This document shows, piece after piece, positions 15,768 through 25,531 of a stretch of 64,000 bases of DNA. Both the position numbers and the translations under genes were made by a program. The DNA comes from an uncultured Bacteroidota bacterium (GTDB lineage: Bacteria; Bacteroidota; Bacteroidia; Bacteroidales; P3): assembly GCA_902793295.1 (NCBI GenBank), contig CADBDA010000008.1:45064-109063 (forward strand), read 5' to 3'. Every line of letters starts with the position of its first letter. Position 1 is the first letter of the stretch. The notes under the pieces were generated by a model. It was not told the DNA's origin, ran no database searches, and was given only the letters and a program-made list of their open reading frames with translations.

Positions 15768-18017
15768 ATGAAACGCGACCACACATCGCCCCGTGCGAAA
15801 ATGATACTTCTCTACCTAATCCTGGTGCTGGGATTCGGCTTGGCCATCCTATGGTCCAGCATCAAGGTAATATGGGTGGATGGCAACATGTGGCGCAAAA
15901 AGGCCGAAACACGCACCATGAACTACATAGAGCAGCCAGCCCACCGCGGCGACATCTACTCGTCGGACGGCAAGATTCTGGCTACTACGGTGCCCGAATG
16001 CGACCTCTATCTGGATTTCAGCATACGGCCGCTGAAGGACAAGAACGGTGTGGTTCTCAAAGACAAGCATGGAGACACTATCCTCTTCACCCCTATCCAC
16101 GACACCAACTACACCAAATACCTCGACTCAGTCTGCTTCATCCTTCACGAGGCCTTCCCCGACTCGTCGGTCAGCGCATTCCGCAACAAGATCGACAAGG
16201 AACGTAAAAAGACCAAACGCGGCGGTTGCATCCGCATCGCCACCCATGTCCCCTATTCCGACTGGGACCGCATCTGCAAATATCCCGGATGGTCTAAGGG
16301 CGTGGTGAAATATGTCGGTGGTCAGTCGGTCATCCACAACAAGCGCTTCCATACCTACGGCAACATGGGCGAATGCGTCATCGGGTTCCCCCGCGGCGAA
16401 CGCAAAGGATACACAGGTCTGGAAGGCTACTACGACTCCATACTGCGTGGACAGGATGGTCTCATCCTCTGCCGACGACTGACACGCGGCTCGTGGATTC
16501 CCGTCAGCCGCAACACCAACATCAGCGCTTCCGAAAGCGACAAGGTGGTCACAGACTCCATCCCCGGCCATCCCGTGGTGGACGGCCTGGATATCGTGGC
16601 AACCATCGACACACGCCTCCAAGACATAGCCCACTACTCGCTCGACAAGACCCTGCGCAAGCTGGGCGGCACGGCCGGATGCGCCATCCTCATCGAGGTG
16701 GAGACAGGCAATGTACTGGTTTGCTCCAGCCTGGTGCTCGACACCATGGGCAACTACATCGAATCGCCCAACCGCAACGTGGCACTCTCCGACCTCTACG
16801 AACCGGGGTCCATCTTTAAACCGGTGTTGCTCACTGCCATGTACAACGACCCGACGGTGACGCTCGACACCGCCATGCCTCTGCCCGTGGGAAGCAAACA
16901 TTTCACCGCCGACAGTAAGGAAGTCATCGACCATGGCCTGCCCAACGACACCTACCCGCTGTGGAAGGCGGTGGCCGTCTCATCGAATGTGGCCTTCTGC
17001 CAACTGGCTTGGGACAATTACAGAGATCGCCGCGACAGCCTGCTGAACCAGGTGAAGCGCATCTTCCCCTACGACAACATCAACGTCGACTTGCGCGGCC
17101 CCGAAAACAAGAGCCGCATCACCCGCTTGCGCTACAACAACGACTTCCTGCGTTTCTGCTACGGCTACACCAGCTCGGTGTCGCCACTTCGAATGGCCAC
17201 ATTCTACAACGCTTTGGCCAACAAGGGTCGCATGGTGAAGCCTCGCTTCTGCCGCGCCGTGATACGCAACGGCAAGGAGGAGGCTCTGCCTATAAGCGTC
17301 ATCAACGAACATATCTGTTCGCCCGAAACGGCCGAAACACTGCGCGACCTGCTTGTGGGCGTGGTGGAAGGCGGCACCGGCGACAACATCAAGAACAACA
17401 CCTACACCATTGCCGGCAAGACGGGTACAGCCGAGACAGCACCCGGCGCCCCCACCAGCAATGCCACTTTCGTTGGTTTCTTCCCGGCCGACAAACCGAA
17501 ATACACCTGCCTGGTCCTGTTGCGCGACGTGAGCCGCTTCGGACGCGACGCCGCTCCTGTGTTCCTCGAAATAGCCGACTGCGTGGTGTCGCTCGACAAG
17601 GAGCTGGACTGCCGCCCCACCGTCAAAAAACTGGCCGAACTACGTCAGAAAAAAAGAGCCAACACCCAGCACTACCTGCTGCCTACCATCAGCAAAGCAC
17701 CTCAAACCGATGTGCGAAGGGTCCACAAACGGCTGGGTCTGAACTACAGCAATATCACCCATCAGACACTCTGGTGCACCTTCCGCGATGCCGTCGACAG
17801 CATCGACCAACCGGCCGCCTACATCGACTACCATGTGCCCGTCAACCAGGTGCCCAATTGCTACGGGATGACCATCAAGGACGCCTTGCTGCTCTGTAGA
17901 AGCGTGGGATTGGATGTCACCTTCGAAGGCTTCGGGAAAGTCTACTCTCAGGAACCTCGAGGCAGAACCCCCATCACCCAGGGCACCAAAGTACACCTGA
18001 AACTGAAAAGCCACTAA
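15768..18017 (+). CDS. ftsI: Septal penicillin-binding protein with C-terminal PASTA domain
   Basis: A 749-residue class B PBP. One N-terminal membrane anchor (about 12-35), a dimerisation/pedestal domain, then the transpeptidase domain with Ser348 in EPGSIFKP, the SSN motif at 405-407 and KTGTAE from 551. The last 60 residues (about 690-749) form a PASTA domain, which is usual in Bacteroidota FtsI but absent from the enteric enzyme. It cross-links septal peptidoglycan together with FtsW, encoded in the same cluster. The transpeptidase domain is intact. Confidence 0.95.
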   Translation: MKRDHTSPRAKMILLYLILVLGFGLAILWSSIKVIWVDGNMWRKKAETRTMNYIEQPAHRGDIYSSDGKILATTVPECDLYLDFSIRPLKDKNGVVLKDKHGDTILFTPIHDTNYTKYLDSVCFILHEAFPDSSVSAFRNKIDKERKKTKRGGCIRIATHVPYSDWDRICKYPGWSKGVVKYVGGQSVIHNKRFHTYGNMGECVIGFPRGERKGYTGLEGYYDSILRGQDGLILCRRLTRGSWIPVSRNTNISASESDKVVTDSIPGHPVVDGLDIVATIDTRLQDIAHYSLDKTLRKLGGTAGCAILIEVETGNVLVCSSLVLDTMGNYIESPNRNVALSDLYEPGSIFKPVLLTAMYNDPTVTLDTAMPLPVGSKHFTADSKEVIDHGLPNDTYPLWKAVAVSSNVAFCQLAWDNYRDRRDSLLNQVKRIFPYDNINVDLRGPENKSRITRLRYNNDFLRFCYGYTSSVSPLRMATFYNALANKGRMVKPRFCRAVIRNGKEEALPISVINEHICSPETAETLRDLLVGVVEGGTGDNIKNNTYTIAGKTGTAETAPGAPTSNATFVGFFPADKPKYTCLVLLRDVSRFGRDAAPVFLEIADCVVSLDKELDCRPTVKKLAELRQKKRANTQHYLLPTISKAPQTDVRRVHKRLGLNYSNITHQTLWCTFRDAVDSIDQPAAYIDYHVPVNQVPNCYGMTIKDALLLCRSVGLDVTFEGFGKVYSQEPRGRTPITQGTKVHLKLKSH

Positions 18018-18066
18018 ACAACAAATCGCAATAGAAAGAACACAACAACAAAGAAACAATATAATA

Positions 18067-19557
18067 ATGAAACTATATAAAATCATAGAAGGAATCGACT
18101 GCAGCATCTGGTCCGAAGGAATCGAACGTGACCGCAAGGTTCTGGAAACCGTCGAAATAGCATCGATAGCCTTCGATTCGCGCAAGGTGCAGCAAGGCAC
18201 CCTCTTCGTGGCTCAGAAAGGGACCCATGTCGATGGGCATGCCTTCATTGCCGATGCCATCAACCTGGGCGCGACAGCCATCATCTGCCAGGAGCTGCCC
18301 ACCGAACAGTCCGCAGGTGTGCTCTTCTTGCAAGTGAGCAACGCCGACTGCGCACTGGGCATTGCTGCAAGCAACTTCTACGGCAACCCCAGCCGCCATA
18401 TGAAACTGGTGGGCATCACCGGCACCAACGGCAAGACCACCACGGTCACCATGCTCCACCGACTGTTTCGCGCTTTGGGACACCACACCGGACTCTTCTC
18501 CACCATCGTGAACCGTATCGATGAACAGGAGTTCCCCGCCACTCACACCACCCCCGACGCCATCGCCCTCAACGAACTGATGGCTCAAATGGTGGAACAG
18601 GGTTGCGAATACTGTTTCATGGAGGTGAGTTCGCACTCCATCGTCCAAAACCGCATCGCCGGACTGCACTTCGCAGGCGCCATCTTCAGCAACATCACCC
18701 ATGACCACCTGGACTTCCACAAGACCATGGCCAACTACATTGCGGCCAAAAAAGCGCTCTTCGACCAACTGACACCCGACGCATTTGCACTGACCAACAT
18801 CGACGACAAGAACGGTATGGTGATGGTGCAGAACTGCCCGGCCCACATCCACACCTACAGTCTGCAGACCATGGCCGATTTCCGATCCAAAGTCATCGAA
18901 AGCACCATCCATGGGCAACAGATAGCTTTGAACTGCAGTCTGGAAGGACGCAGCTTTAACAAGGAATTCTGGACCCCCTTGGTGGGTCGTTTCAATGCCT
19001 ACAACATCACAGCCATTGTGGCAGCCGCGCTACTCTGCGGTGCCGACCCCGACGAAACTCTGCGTCTGGCTTCCGCCCTCCATGCAGCTCCAGGACGCTT
19101 CCAGTACTTCCACTCCAAAGGTGTCACCGCCATCGTCGACTACGCCCACACCCCCGATGCACTGAAGAATGTCATCGACACCATCAACGAGGTGCGGCAG
19201 TCACAGCAGAGCCTTATTACCGTGGTGGGCTGCGGCGGCGACCGCGACCCGCTGAAACGCCCCATCATGGCGCGCATCGCAGCCGAAGGATCCGACCATC
19301 TTATCCTGACATCCGACAATCCGCGCACCGAAGACCCTGACACCATCCTCGACGCCATGGAACAGGGACTGTCGCCCGAACAACGTTCCAACACCGTCCG
19401 TATCACCGACCGTCGGCAGGCCATCAAAACCGCCACCCTCATCGCACACGAGGGCGACATCATACTGGTGGCGGGCAAAGGTCACGAAACCTATCAGGAA
19501 ATCAATGGCGTTCGACATCATTTCGACGACACCGAAGAACTGAAAAAACTGCTCTAA
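18067..19557 (+). CDS. murE: UDP-MurNAc-tripeptide synthetase, meso-diaminopimelate adding
   Basis: A 496-residue three-domain Mur ligase. It adds the third residue to UDP-MurNAc-L-Ala-D-Glu with ATP in the cytoplasm. The P-loop GTNGKTTT is at 119-126, the carbamylated-lysine and metal region follows (ITHDHLDFHKT near 210-220), and the DNPR motif is at 417-420. DNPR is the signature of meso-diaminopimelate rather than lysine specificity. It ends 70 bp before mraY. Confidence 0.96.
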   Translation: MKLYKIIEGIDCSIWSEGIERDRKVLETVEIASIAFDSRKVQQGTLFVAQKGTHVDGHAFIADAINLGATAIICQELPTEQSAGVLFLQVSNADCALGIAASNFYGNPSRHMKLVGITGTNGKTTTVTMLHRLFRALGHHTGLFSTIVNRIDEQEFPATHTTPDAIALNELMAQMVEQGCEYCFMEVSSHSIVQNRIAGLHFAGAIFSNITHDHLDFHKTMANYIAAKKALFDQLTPDAFALTNIDDKNGMVMVQNCPAHIHTYSLQTMADFRSKVIESTIHGQQIALNCSLEGRSFNKEFWTPLVGRFNAYNITAIVAAALLCGADPDETLRLASALHAAPGRFQYFHSKGVTAIVDYAHTPDALKNVIDTINEVRQSQQSLITVVGCGGDRDPLKRPIMARIAAEGSDHLILTSDNPRTEDPDTILDAMEQGLSPEQRSNTVRITDRRQAIKTATLIAHEGDIILVAGKGHETYQEINGVRHHFDDTEELKKLL

Positions 19558-19627
19558 ACCTCAAACCGACATCTGCCTTTCAAAAAAAAACACCATTCAA
19601 TAACATACAACCACACACAACAAAGAC

Positions 19628-20881
19628 ATGCTATACTACTTCTTCACTTGGCTCGACAAAGCATTCAATTTCCCCGGAGCGGGTGTATTCCAGTACATCT
19701 CGTTCCGTGCGGCCATGTCGGTGATCACCTCGCTGATCATCATGCTCATCTTCGGAAAGCCTTTCATCAAATGGCTGCGCCGCAAACAAATCGGCGAACT
19801 GGTCCGCGACCTCAACTTGGAAGGACAGAAGGAGAAAGAGGGCACCCCCACCATGGGCGGACTGCTGATTCTGGCTGCCATCATCATCCCCACACTGCTC
19901 TTCGCCAAGCTGGACAATATCTATGTGCTCATCATGCTGGGCACCACCATCTGGTTGGGACTCCTGGGATTTCTTGACGACTACATCAAGGTGTTCCGCA
20001 AAAACAAAGAGGGTCTGAAAGGCAAATACAAAATCATCGGCCAGGTGATTCTCGGACTAGCCGTAGGTTTGCTCATCATGTACCACCCGGACATCACCAT
20101 CAAGGAGAAACAGTCGGTGGAGAGCTATGTGGCCACCCATAATGTCAACATCAACGACAACTACAATCGCGCCAAGACGGAGTTCTCGAAAGATCCCGTA
20201 AAATCAACCAAGACCACCATCCCCTTCGTCAAGAACAACGAACTTGACTATGCGAAAATCATCACCTGGATGGGCGACTGGGCCAAGCACTGGGTATGGC
20301 TGCTCTATGTGATCATCGTTATCTTCGTGGTCACAGCCACCTCCAACGCCGCCAACCTGACCGACGGCATCGACGGACTGGCCACCGGCACATCGGCCAT
20401 CATCGGCTCGACACTGGCCATCCTGGCTTGGGTGTCGGGCAACATCATCTTCTCCAACTACCTGAACATCATGTTCCTGCCAAACATCGGCGAATTAGCA
20501 ATCTTCATCACTGCCTTTGTCGGTGCCACCTTGGGCTTCCTTTGGTACAACACGCATCCTGCCGAAATCTTCATGGGCGACACCGGATCTCTTCCCTTGG
20601 GGGGTATCATCGCTGTCTTCGCACTGCTCATCCGCAAAGAGCTGCTCATCCCCATCCTGTGCGGAATCTTCGTCATCGAGGATATTTCGGTGCTCATGCA
20701 GACCACCTACTTCAAATACACGCGCAAAAAGTATGGCGAAGGACGGCGCATCTTCCTCATGGCTCCGCTCCACCACCACTATCAAAAGAAAGGCATCAAA
20801 GAAGAGAAAATCGTCATCCGATTCTATCTGATAGGCATCGTGCTGGCCATCATCAGCATCGTGACACTGAAACTGAGATAA
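19628..20881 (+). CDS. mraY: Phospho-MurNAc-pentapeptide transferase
   Basis: A 417-residue polytopic enzyme that makes lipid I from UDP-MurNAc-pentapeptide and undecaprenyl phosphate. It shows the magnesium-binding pair in [42 protein letters not shown] and the HHH motif in [13 protein letters not shown] roughly 60-residue insert between TM segments (about 155-215) is longer than in the enteric protein and is a normal Bacteroidota trait. It ends 43 bp before the MurD-like gene. Confidence 0.96.
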   Translation: MLYYFFTWLDKAFNFPGAGVFQYISFRAAMSVITSLIIMLIFGKPFIKWLRRKQIGELVRDLNLEGQKEKEGTPTMGGLLILAAIIIPTLLFAKLDNIYVLIMLGTTIWLGLLGFLDDYIKVFRKNKEGLKGKYKIIGQVILGLAVGLLIMYHPDITIKEKQSVESYVATHNVNINDNYNRAKTEFSKDPVKSTKTTIPFVKNNELDYAKIITWMGDWAKHWVWLLYVIIVIFVVTATSNAANLTDGIDGLATGTSAIIGSTLAILAWVSGNIIFSNYLNIMFLPNIGELAIFITAFVGATLGFLWYNTHPAEIFMGDTGSLPLGGIIAVFALLIRKELLIPILCGIFVIEDISVLMQTTYFKYTRKKYGEGRRIFLMAPLHHHYQKKGIKEEKIVIRFYLIGIVLAIISIVTLKLR

Positions 20882-20924
20882 AAAAACAAACCATATATAC
20901 CGAAACAAAAAAAATCTTTGAAAT

Positions 20925-21470
20925 ATGTTCGAATCGTTAGCAACACAAGGACGTGAAAAAATCCACACCGGTTTGGCCGGAATCGACAGCGCAAAACTGA
21001 AAAAACTGCGCAACAGCCAATTGAAAGAATGCTTCAACCTGATTGATGAGATGCGCCACAAACTGGAATTCGTGGCCCGCATCAAAGGCATCTCCTTCGT
21101 CGACGACGCTGCCAGCCGCAGCACCCTCTCCACCTGGTACGCCCTCGAAACCATCGAAGGCGATGTGGTCTGGATTGCAAATGGCGCCATCAACAGCCCC
21201 AACATGGCAGCCAACTTCAAACGGCTCCGCACCCTCGTGGAGAAAAAAGTCAAGATGATCGTCACCGTAGGCGACTGCACCCTCTATCAGACAGTGTTTG
21301 GCGACCTGGTCAGCCAGATTGTCCCAACCGCCACCATCGGCGAGGCTGTCAACAAAGCCTTCTACAGCCACATGGAGAATGTGAAGATTCTCTTCTCGCC
21401 GGCTGTCGAAAACGGTGTATCCTACGACGAGCAAGGCGACACCTTCAAGCACGAAGTCAACGAACTCTAA
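20925..21470 (+). CDS. Stand-alone, degenerate MurD C-terminal domain protein
   Basis: A 181-residue protein at the exact murD position between mraY and ftsW. Only the C-terminal Mur-ligase domain is present: RHKLEFVARIKGISFVDD at about residues 44-61 aligns with the RLEFVA-GI-F-NDSKATN start of that domain in MurD, STWYALETI and VVWIANG follow, and ILFSPAVE plus DTFKHEVNEL close it. The whole UDP-substrate domain and the ATP domain with its P-loop are missing, and the NDSKATN loop is replaced by DDAASRS. A full MurD is about 450 residues. No decayed N-terminal part fits in the 43-bp upstream gap. It cannot be an active D-glutamate ligase by itself. The open, well-spaced frame suggests a retained protein and not fresh debris. 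Confidence 0.85.
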   Translation: MFESLATQGREKIHTGLAGIDSAKLKKLRNSQLKECFNLIDEMRHKLEFVARIKGISFVDDAASRSTLSTWYALETIEGDVVWIANGAINSPNMAANFKRLRTLVEKKVKMIVTVGDCTLYQTVFGDLVSQIVPTATIGEAVNKAFYSHMENVKILFSPAVENGVSYDEQGDTFKHEVNEL

Positions 21471-21507
21471 TCCCCCTGTCGTTCCACCGCTACAACAACC
21501 GTCTATC

Positions 21508-22782
21508 ATGGCCAAGAACAGCATACCTCTCCACCGCAAACTGCTCAACCCCTTCAAGGGGGATATGGCTATTTGGGTCATATTCATCTGTCTGGCCATC
21601 ATCTCGCTGATTGCCGTCTACAGCTCTATCGGCTACACCGCCATCATCACCCACAGCACACCCGAAAGGGCCTTCATCAAACATCTGGCCTTTGTGGCGA
21701 CAACATTTGTGGTGGTGATAGCGCTCTCCAACATCAACTACCGTCGCTATGCCTCGCTCTCCTGGTTCGGCTATCTGCTATCGGTCGGACTGCTGGTCGC
21801 CGTGATGGTGTTGGGCCACAAGGAGAGCACCCCGGGCTCGGGCACCAACCGTTGGATCTACCTGCCCGTCATCAACCAATTCCAACCCTCCGAACTGGCC
21901 AAAATCATCATCATTGTCTATCTGGCACGTCTGTTGGCACTGGAAAAAGAGACCCTTCACGAATGGAAGACCTTCCGCAACGTGCTGATACCCGTATTCA
22001 TCGTCACCGGCCTCATCCTGCCCGACAACCTTTCAACAGCTCTCATCATCGGCATCGTCTGCTTCGCCATGCTGAGACTGGCACCCATCAATGTGGGCTA
22101 CTGGCGCAAAACAATTCTGGTACTGGCCATCCTCGGAACGCTGGGCATTCTGGTCGGCGCCAAGATGGACTTCGGCCCGTTGGCTCGCTCGTCAACATGG
22201 ACCAGCCGCATCGACAACTGGTTGCACTTCGACGAGGACGAACTGACACAGGAATCAATGGCCCGCATGGCGGTTGCTTCGGGCAAATTCATGGGGGTGG
22301 GCATCGGTTCTACAGTGCAGGCCCGTCTGATGACACAAGCCCACAACGACCTTATCTACGCCATCATTATGGAAGAGTCGGGCATGCTGGGCGGCATACT
22401 GGTGTTTCTGCTCTACGCCTTCCTCTACCTGCGTTGCATCCGCATCGCTTGGCAGTGCAGGGGCACCTTTGGCAGCATGACGGTGGCAGGTCTGGGAACG
22501 CTGATATTCCTGCAGGCAGCCATCCACATGGGCGTTTCGGTAGGAGCACTGCCCGTCACAGGACAGACGCTGCCCTTCGTCAGCTCGGGCGGCACCGCCT
22601 ACCTCTGCATGGGCTTGGCGTTGGGCATCATCCAATCGGTGGCACACGACGTGAACCAAACTGCGGGAGCCAATCGTAAAACCACGTCAGGAGAAAACAA
22701 CGGACCCGACACCAAAGAGGAAAACGACCTGATCGAAGAACAAGAACGGCTTACAATGAAAATCAAAGAAATAGAAGAATAA
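21508..22782 (+). CDS. ftsW: Septal peptidoglycan glycosyltransferase FtsW (SEDS family)
   Basis: About 424 residues from the ATG at 21508; a longer reading from 21415 would overlap the previous gene and adds only low-complexity residues. It has about ten membrane helices and the SEDS motifs: the extracytoplasmic NRWIYLPVINQFQPSELAK stretch with its conserved Pro-Ser-Glu, the loop after SSTWTSRIDNWL, and the final LPVTGQTLPFVSSGGTA. It polymerises lipid II at the septum with FtsI. The charged C-terminal tail (about 385-424) is a short cytoplasmic extension. Confidence 0.94.
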   Translation: MAKNSIPLHRKLLNPFKGDMAIWVIFICLAIISLIAVYSSIGYTAIITHSTPERAFIKHLAFVATTFVVVIALSNINYRRYASLSWFGYLLSVGLLVAVMVLGHKESTPGSGTNRWIYLPVINQFQPSELAKIIIIVYLARLLALEKETLHEWKTFRNVLIPVFIVTGLILPDNLSTALIIGIVCFAMLRLAPINVGYWRKTILVLAILGTLGILVGAKMDFGPLARSSTWTSRIDNWLHFDEDELTQESMARMAVASGKFMGVGIGSTVQARLMTQAHNDLIYAIIMEESGMLGGILVFLLYAFLYLRCIRIAWQCRGTFGSMTVAGLGTLIFLQAAIHMGVSVGALPVTGQTLPFVSSGGTAYLCMGLALGIIQSVAHDVNQTAGANRKTTSGENNGPDTKEENDLIEEQERLTMKIKEIEE

Positions 22783-22847
22783 GAAAGCTAACGAGAACGA
22801 ACAATACCACGAATAGAACAACATAATAACGACCCAAAAACAACATC

Positions 22848-23939
22848 ATGAAAGTAATCATAAGCGGAGGCGGGACTGGAGGACACATTTTCCCCGCCAT
22901 AGCCATAGCCAACGCTGTCAAACAGCAGCACCCCGATGCCGATATCCTCTTTGTCGGCGCCGAAGGTCGTATGGAGATGGAAAAAGTGCCCGCTGCCGGA
23001 TACCCCATCAAGGCTTTGCCCATCGTCGGTCTGCAACGGCGGCTGACCTTGAAGAACTTGGCCCTCCCGTTCAAGATGATCAAAAGCCAACGATTGGTGA
23101 AAAAAATCCTGTTGGACTTCCAACCCGACATAGTGGTCGGAGTGGGCGGCTATGCCAGCGCCCCCACCCTCAAAATGGCTGCCCGTCTGGGCTTCCCCAC
23201 CTTGTTGCAGGAGCAGAACTCGTTCCCCGGCCTGACCAACAAGATGCTGGCAAAGAAAGCTCGCACCATCTGTGTAGCCTACGAAGGCATGGAACGCTTT
23301 TTCCCCGCCGAAAAGATTGTCGTCACCGGCAATCCGGTCCGTTCGGTAATCGAAGAGATGGACATTCCGCAGCAGGAAGGACAGGAATACTTCATGCTGA
23401 GCGACCATCGCCCGACGGTGCTCTCTGTTGGCGGTAGTCTCGGCGCCCGCTCCATCAACAAAATGATTATCGACCATTTGGACTTCTTCAAGCAGAACGA
23501 CATCCAGATCATCTGGCAAACAGGCAAGTGGATGTATGAAGAGGCCATCCAGCGTGTTAAGGATGCCGAAGCCGAACCTTGGGTCAAAGTGCACCAGTTC
23601 ATCAGCCGAATGGAAATGGCCTATGCCGCTGCCGATGTGGTCATCTCGCGCGCCGGAGCCATCGCCATCTCCGAACTCTGCGCTTCGGCCAAGCCGGTCA
23701 TCCTCATCCCCTCACCCAATGTGGCAGAAGACCACCAGACCAAAAACGCAATGGCGCTGGTCAACAAAGGCGCCGCACTGATGGTTTCCGACCACGACTG
23801 TCACGAAAAAGGGCTGCCCCTGCTGAAAGAACTTCTCGACGACAAGCAACGTCAGGCCACGATGAAGACCAACATTCACCAAATGTCGCATCGCAACGCC
23901 GCCGCCCATATCGTGAAAGAGATGGAGAAACTGTTGTAA
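22848..23939 (+). CDS. murG: UDP-GlcNAc transferase making lipid II
   Basis: A 363-residue GT-B glycosyltransferase that works at the inner face of the membrane. The N-terminal glycine-rich loop SGGGTGGHIFPAIAIA (5-20), GVGGYASAPTL, LQEQNSFPGLTNK, the second-domain SVGGSLGARSIN and the donor-binding region VISRAGAIAISELCASAKP with PSPNVAEDHQTKNA are all present. Length and order are standard. It sits 65 bp after ftsW and 37 bp before murC. Confidence 0.96.
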   Translation: MKVIISGGGTGGHIFPAIAIANAVKQQHPDADILFVGAEGRMEMEKVPAAGYPIKALPIVGLQRRLTLKNLALPFKMIKSQRLVKKILLDFQPDIVVGVGGYASAPTLKMAARLGFPTLLQEQNSFPGLTNKMLAKKARTICVAYEGMERFFPAEKIVVTGNPVRSVIEEMDIPQQEGQEYFMLSDHRPTVLSVGGSLGARSINKMIIDHLDFFKQNDIQIIWQTGKWMYEEAIQRVKDAEAEPWVKVHQFISRMEMAYAAADVVISRAGAIAISELCASAKPVILIPSPNVAEDHQTKNAMALVNKGAALMVSDHDCHEKGLPLLKELLDDKQRQATMKTNIHQMSHRNAAAHIVKEMEKLL

Positions 23940-23976
23940 ACCTTATCCTGAATACTGACAATAAGCATACACCCCA

Positions 23977-25419
23977 ATGAAATACTACTTTTTAGGCATC
24001 GGAGGCATAGGAATGAGCGCGTTGGCGCGATTCTTCAAGCAGAGCGGACATAGCGTGAGCGGATACGACCGTACGGAGAGTCCTCTCACGCAGCAACTGC
24101 ATGCCGAAGGCATCGATATACACTACGACGACAACCCCGAGCGCATTCCGGACGACATCGACCTGGTGATCTACACCCCCGCAGTCCCCATAGAGACGCT
24201 CGAATTCCAACACCTGCTGCAGAGCGGCATCCCCATGAAGAAACGGTCGCAGGTACTCGGCGAACTGACACGCGGCAAACGTTGCATCGCCGTCGCCGGT
24301 TCGCACGGCAAGACCACCACGTCGGCCATGATTGCCTATCTGCTCAGCAAGACCGACATCGGTTGCAGCGCATTTCTGGGCGGCATCGCCAAAAACTTCG
24401 ACAGCAACCTGCTGGTGAACAACGACAGTGAATATGTGGTTGTCGAAGCCGACGAATACGACCGCTCCTTCCTCCAACTCCACCCCTACTATTCTGTCAT
24501 CACCGCCACCGACCCCGACCATCTGGACATCTACGGCACCCACGAAAAACTGATAGAAGCTTTCGAACAATACGCCAACCAGACCAATAGCAAGGGGGCC
24601 ATATTCCTGAAAGAAGGCCTCTCGGCCAACCATGGACACCACCATGACGACGAGCACGAGGGTCACGAAGACCACGAAAACGAGCACAACCACGACGAAG
24701 CGCACGGACACCTGCTGCACATCGGCGAAGAAATCAAGCAGTACAGCTACTCCGCCCGATCCATCGAACCCGACTACTACGCCATCAATGTGCGAAACTA
24801 TAACGGCAACATTTTCTTCGACCTCCGCACCCCCGAAAAAGTGATCTACGACCTTCAGCTCACCGCATCATGTCTCTACAATGTGGAGAATGCCGTTGCC
24901 GCTGCCGCCGTGGCGCTCCACTGCGGACTCGACGAGTACCAGCTGCGCTACGGATTGAAGACCTTCGCCGGCATCCGTCGTCGCTTCGATGTGCGTATCC
25001 ACGAAAAAGAACTCGTCTACATCGACGACTACGCCCACCATCCCAAAGAGATCAGCGCCACTATCGAATCCATCAAATACCTCTACCCAGGCAAACGAGT
25101 GGTGGGCATCTTCCAGCCCCATCTCTACACCCGCACACGCGATTTGGCCGACCAGTTCGCCGAAGCGCTCCAACCGCTCGACGAAATCATCCTCATGCCT
25201 ATCTACCCCGCACGCGAACGTCCCATTCCTGGTGTCGCTTCAGGGATGATTCTCCGCAAAATCGACTCCATGAACAAATACCTCTGCAGCCGCGACCAAG
25301 TGGCAGACCTCGTCATCGCGCTCTGTCCCGACGTGGTCGTCACAATGGGTGCCGGCGATATTGACCGGCTGGTGCCCGAACTCGAAGCCCGCCTCCGCGA
25401 AAATCTGTCCGACCAATAA
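23977..25419 (+). CDS. murC: UDP-MurNAc-L-alanine ligase with a His-rich insert
   Basis: A 480-residue Mur ligase adding L-Ala to UDP-MurNAc. The N-terminal UDP-binding domain (GIGGIGMSALARFF, 7-20), the ATP domain with GSHGKTTTSAM from 108 and EADEYDRSF near 157, and a C-terminal domain with IDDYAHHPKEI are intact. Inside the ATP domain, residues 219-248 hold 12 histidines and 10 acidic residues. The insert follows KGAIFLKEGLSAN and ends before the strand at KQYSYSA, so it should form a surface loop and not break the fold. Metal binding is possible but not shown. Confidence 0.95.
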   Translation: MKYYFLGIGGIGMSALARFFKQSGHSVSGYDRTESPLTQQLHAEGIDIHYDDNPERIPDDIDLVIYTPAVPIETLEFQHLLQSGIPMKKRSQVLGELTRGKRCIAVAGSHGKTTTSAMIAYLLSKTDIGCSAFLGGIAKNFDSNLLVNNDSEYVVVEADEYDRSFLQLHPYYSVITATDPDHLDIYGTHEKLIEAFEQYANQTNSKGAIFLKEGLSANHGHHHDDEHEGHEDHENEHNHDEAHGHLLHIGEEIKQYSYSARSIEPDYYAINVRNYNGNIFFDLRTPEKVIYDLQLTASCLYNVENAVAAAAVALHCGLDEYQLRYGLKTFAGIRRRFDVRIHEKELVYIDDYAHHPKEISATIESIKYLYPGKRVVGIFQPHLYTRTRDLADQFAEALQPLDEIILMPIYPARERPIPGVASGMILRKIDSMNKYLCSRDQVADLVIALCPDVVVTMGAGDIDRLVPELEARLRENLSDQ

Positions 25420-25531
25420 CAGCTGCAACCAAAAACATCACAAATCGCATACCAACAACAATCGTACCATACAAGATGTATGATGATCTTTAGCAACAAA
25501 GTCCTATCAACATAAAACAAATCGACAAAAA

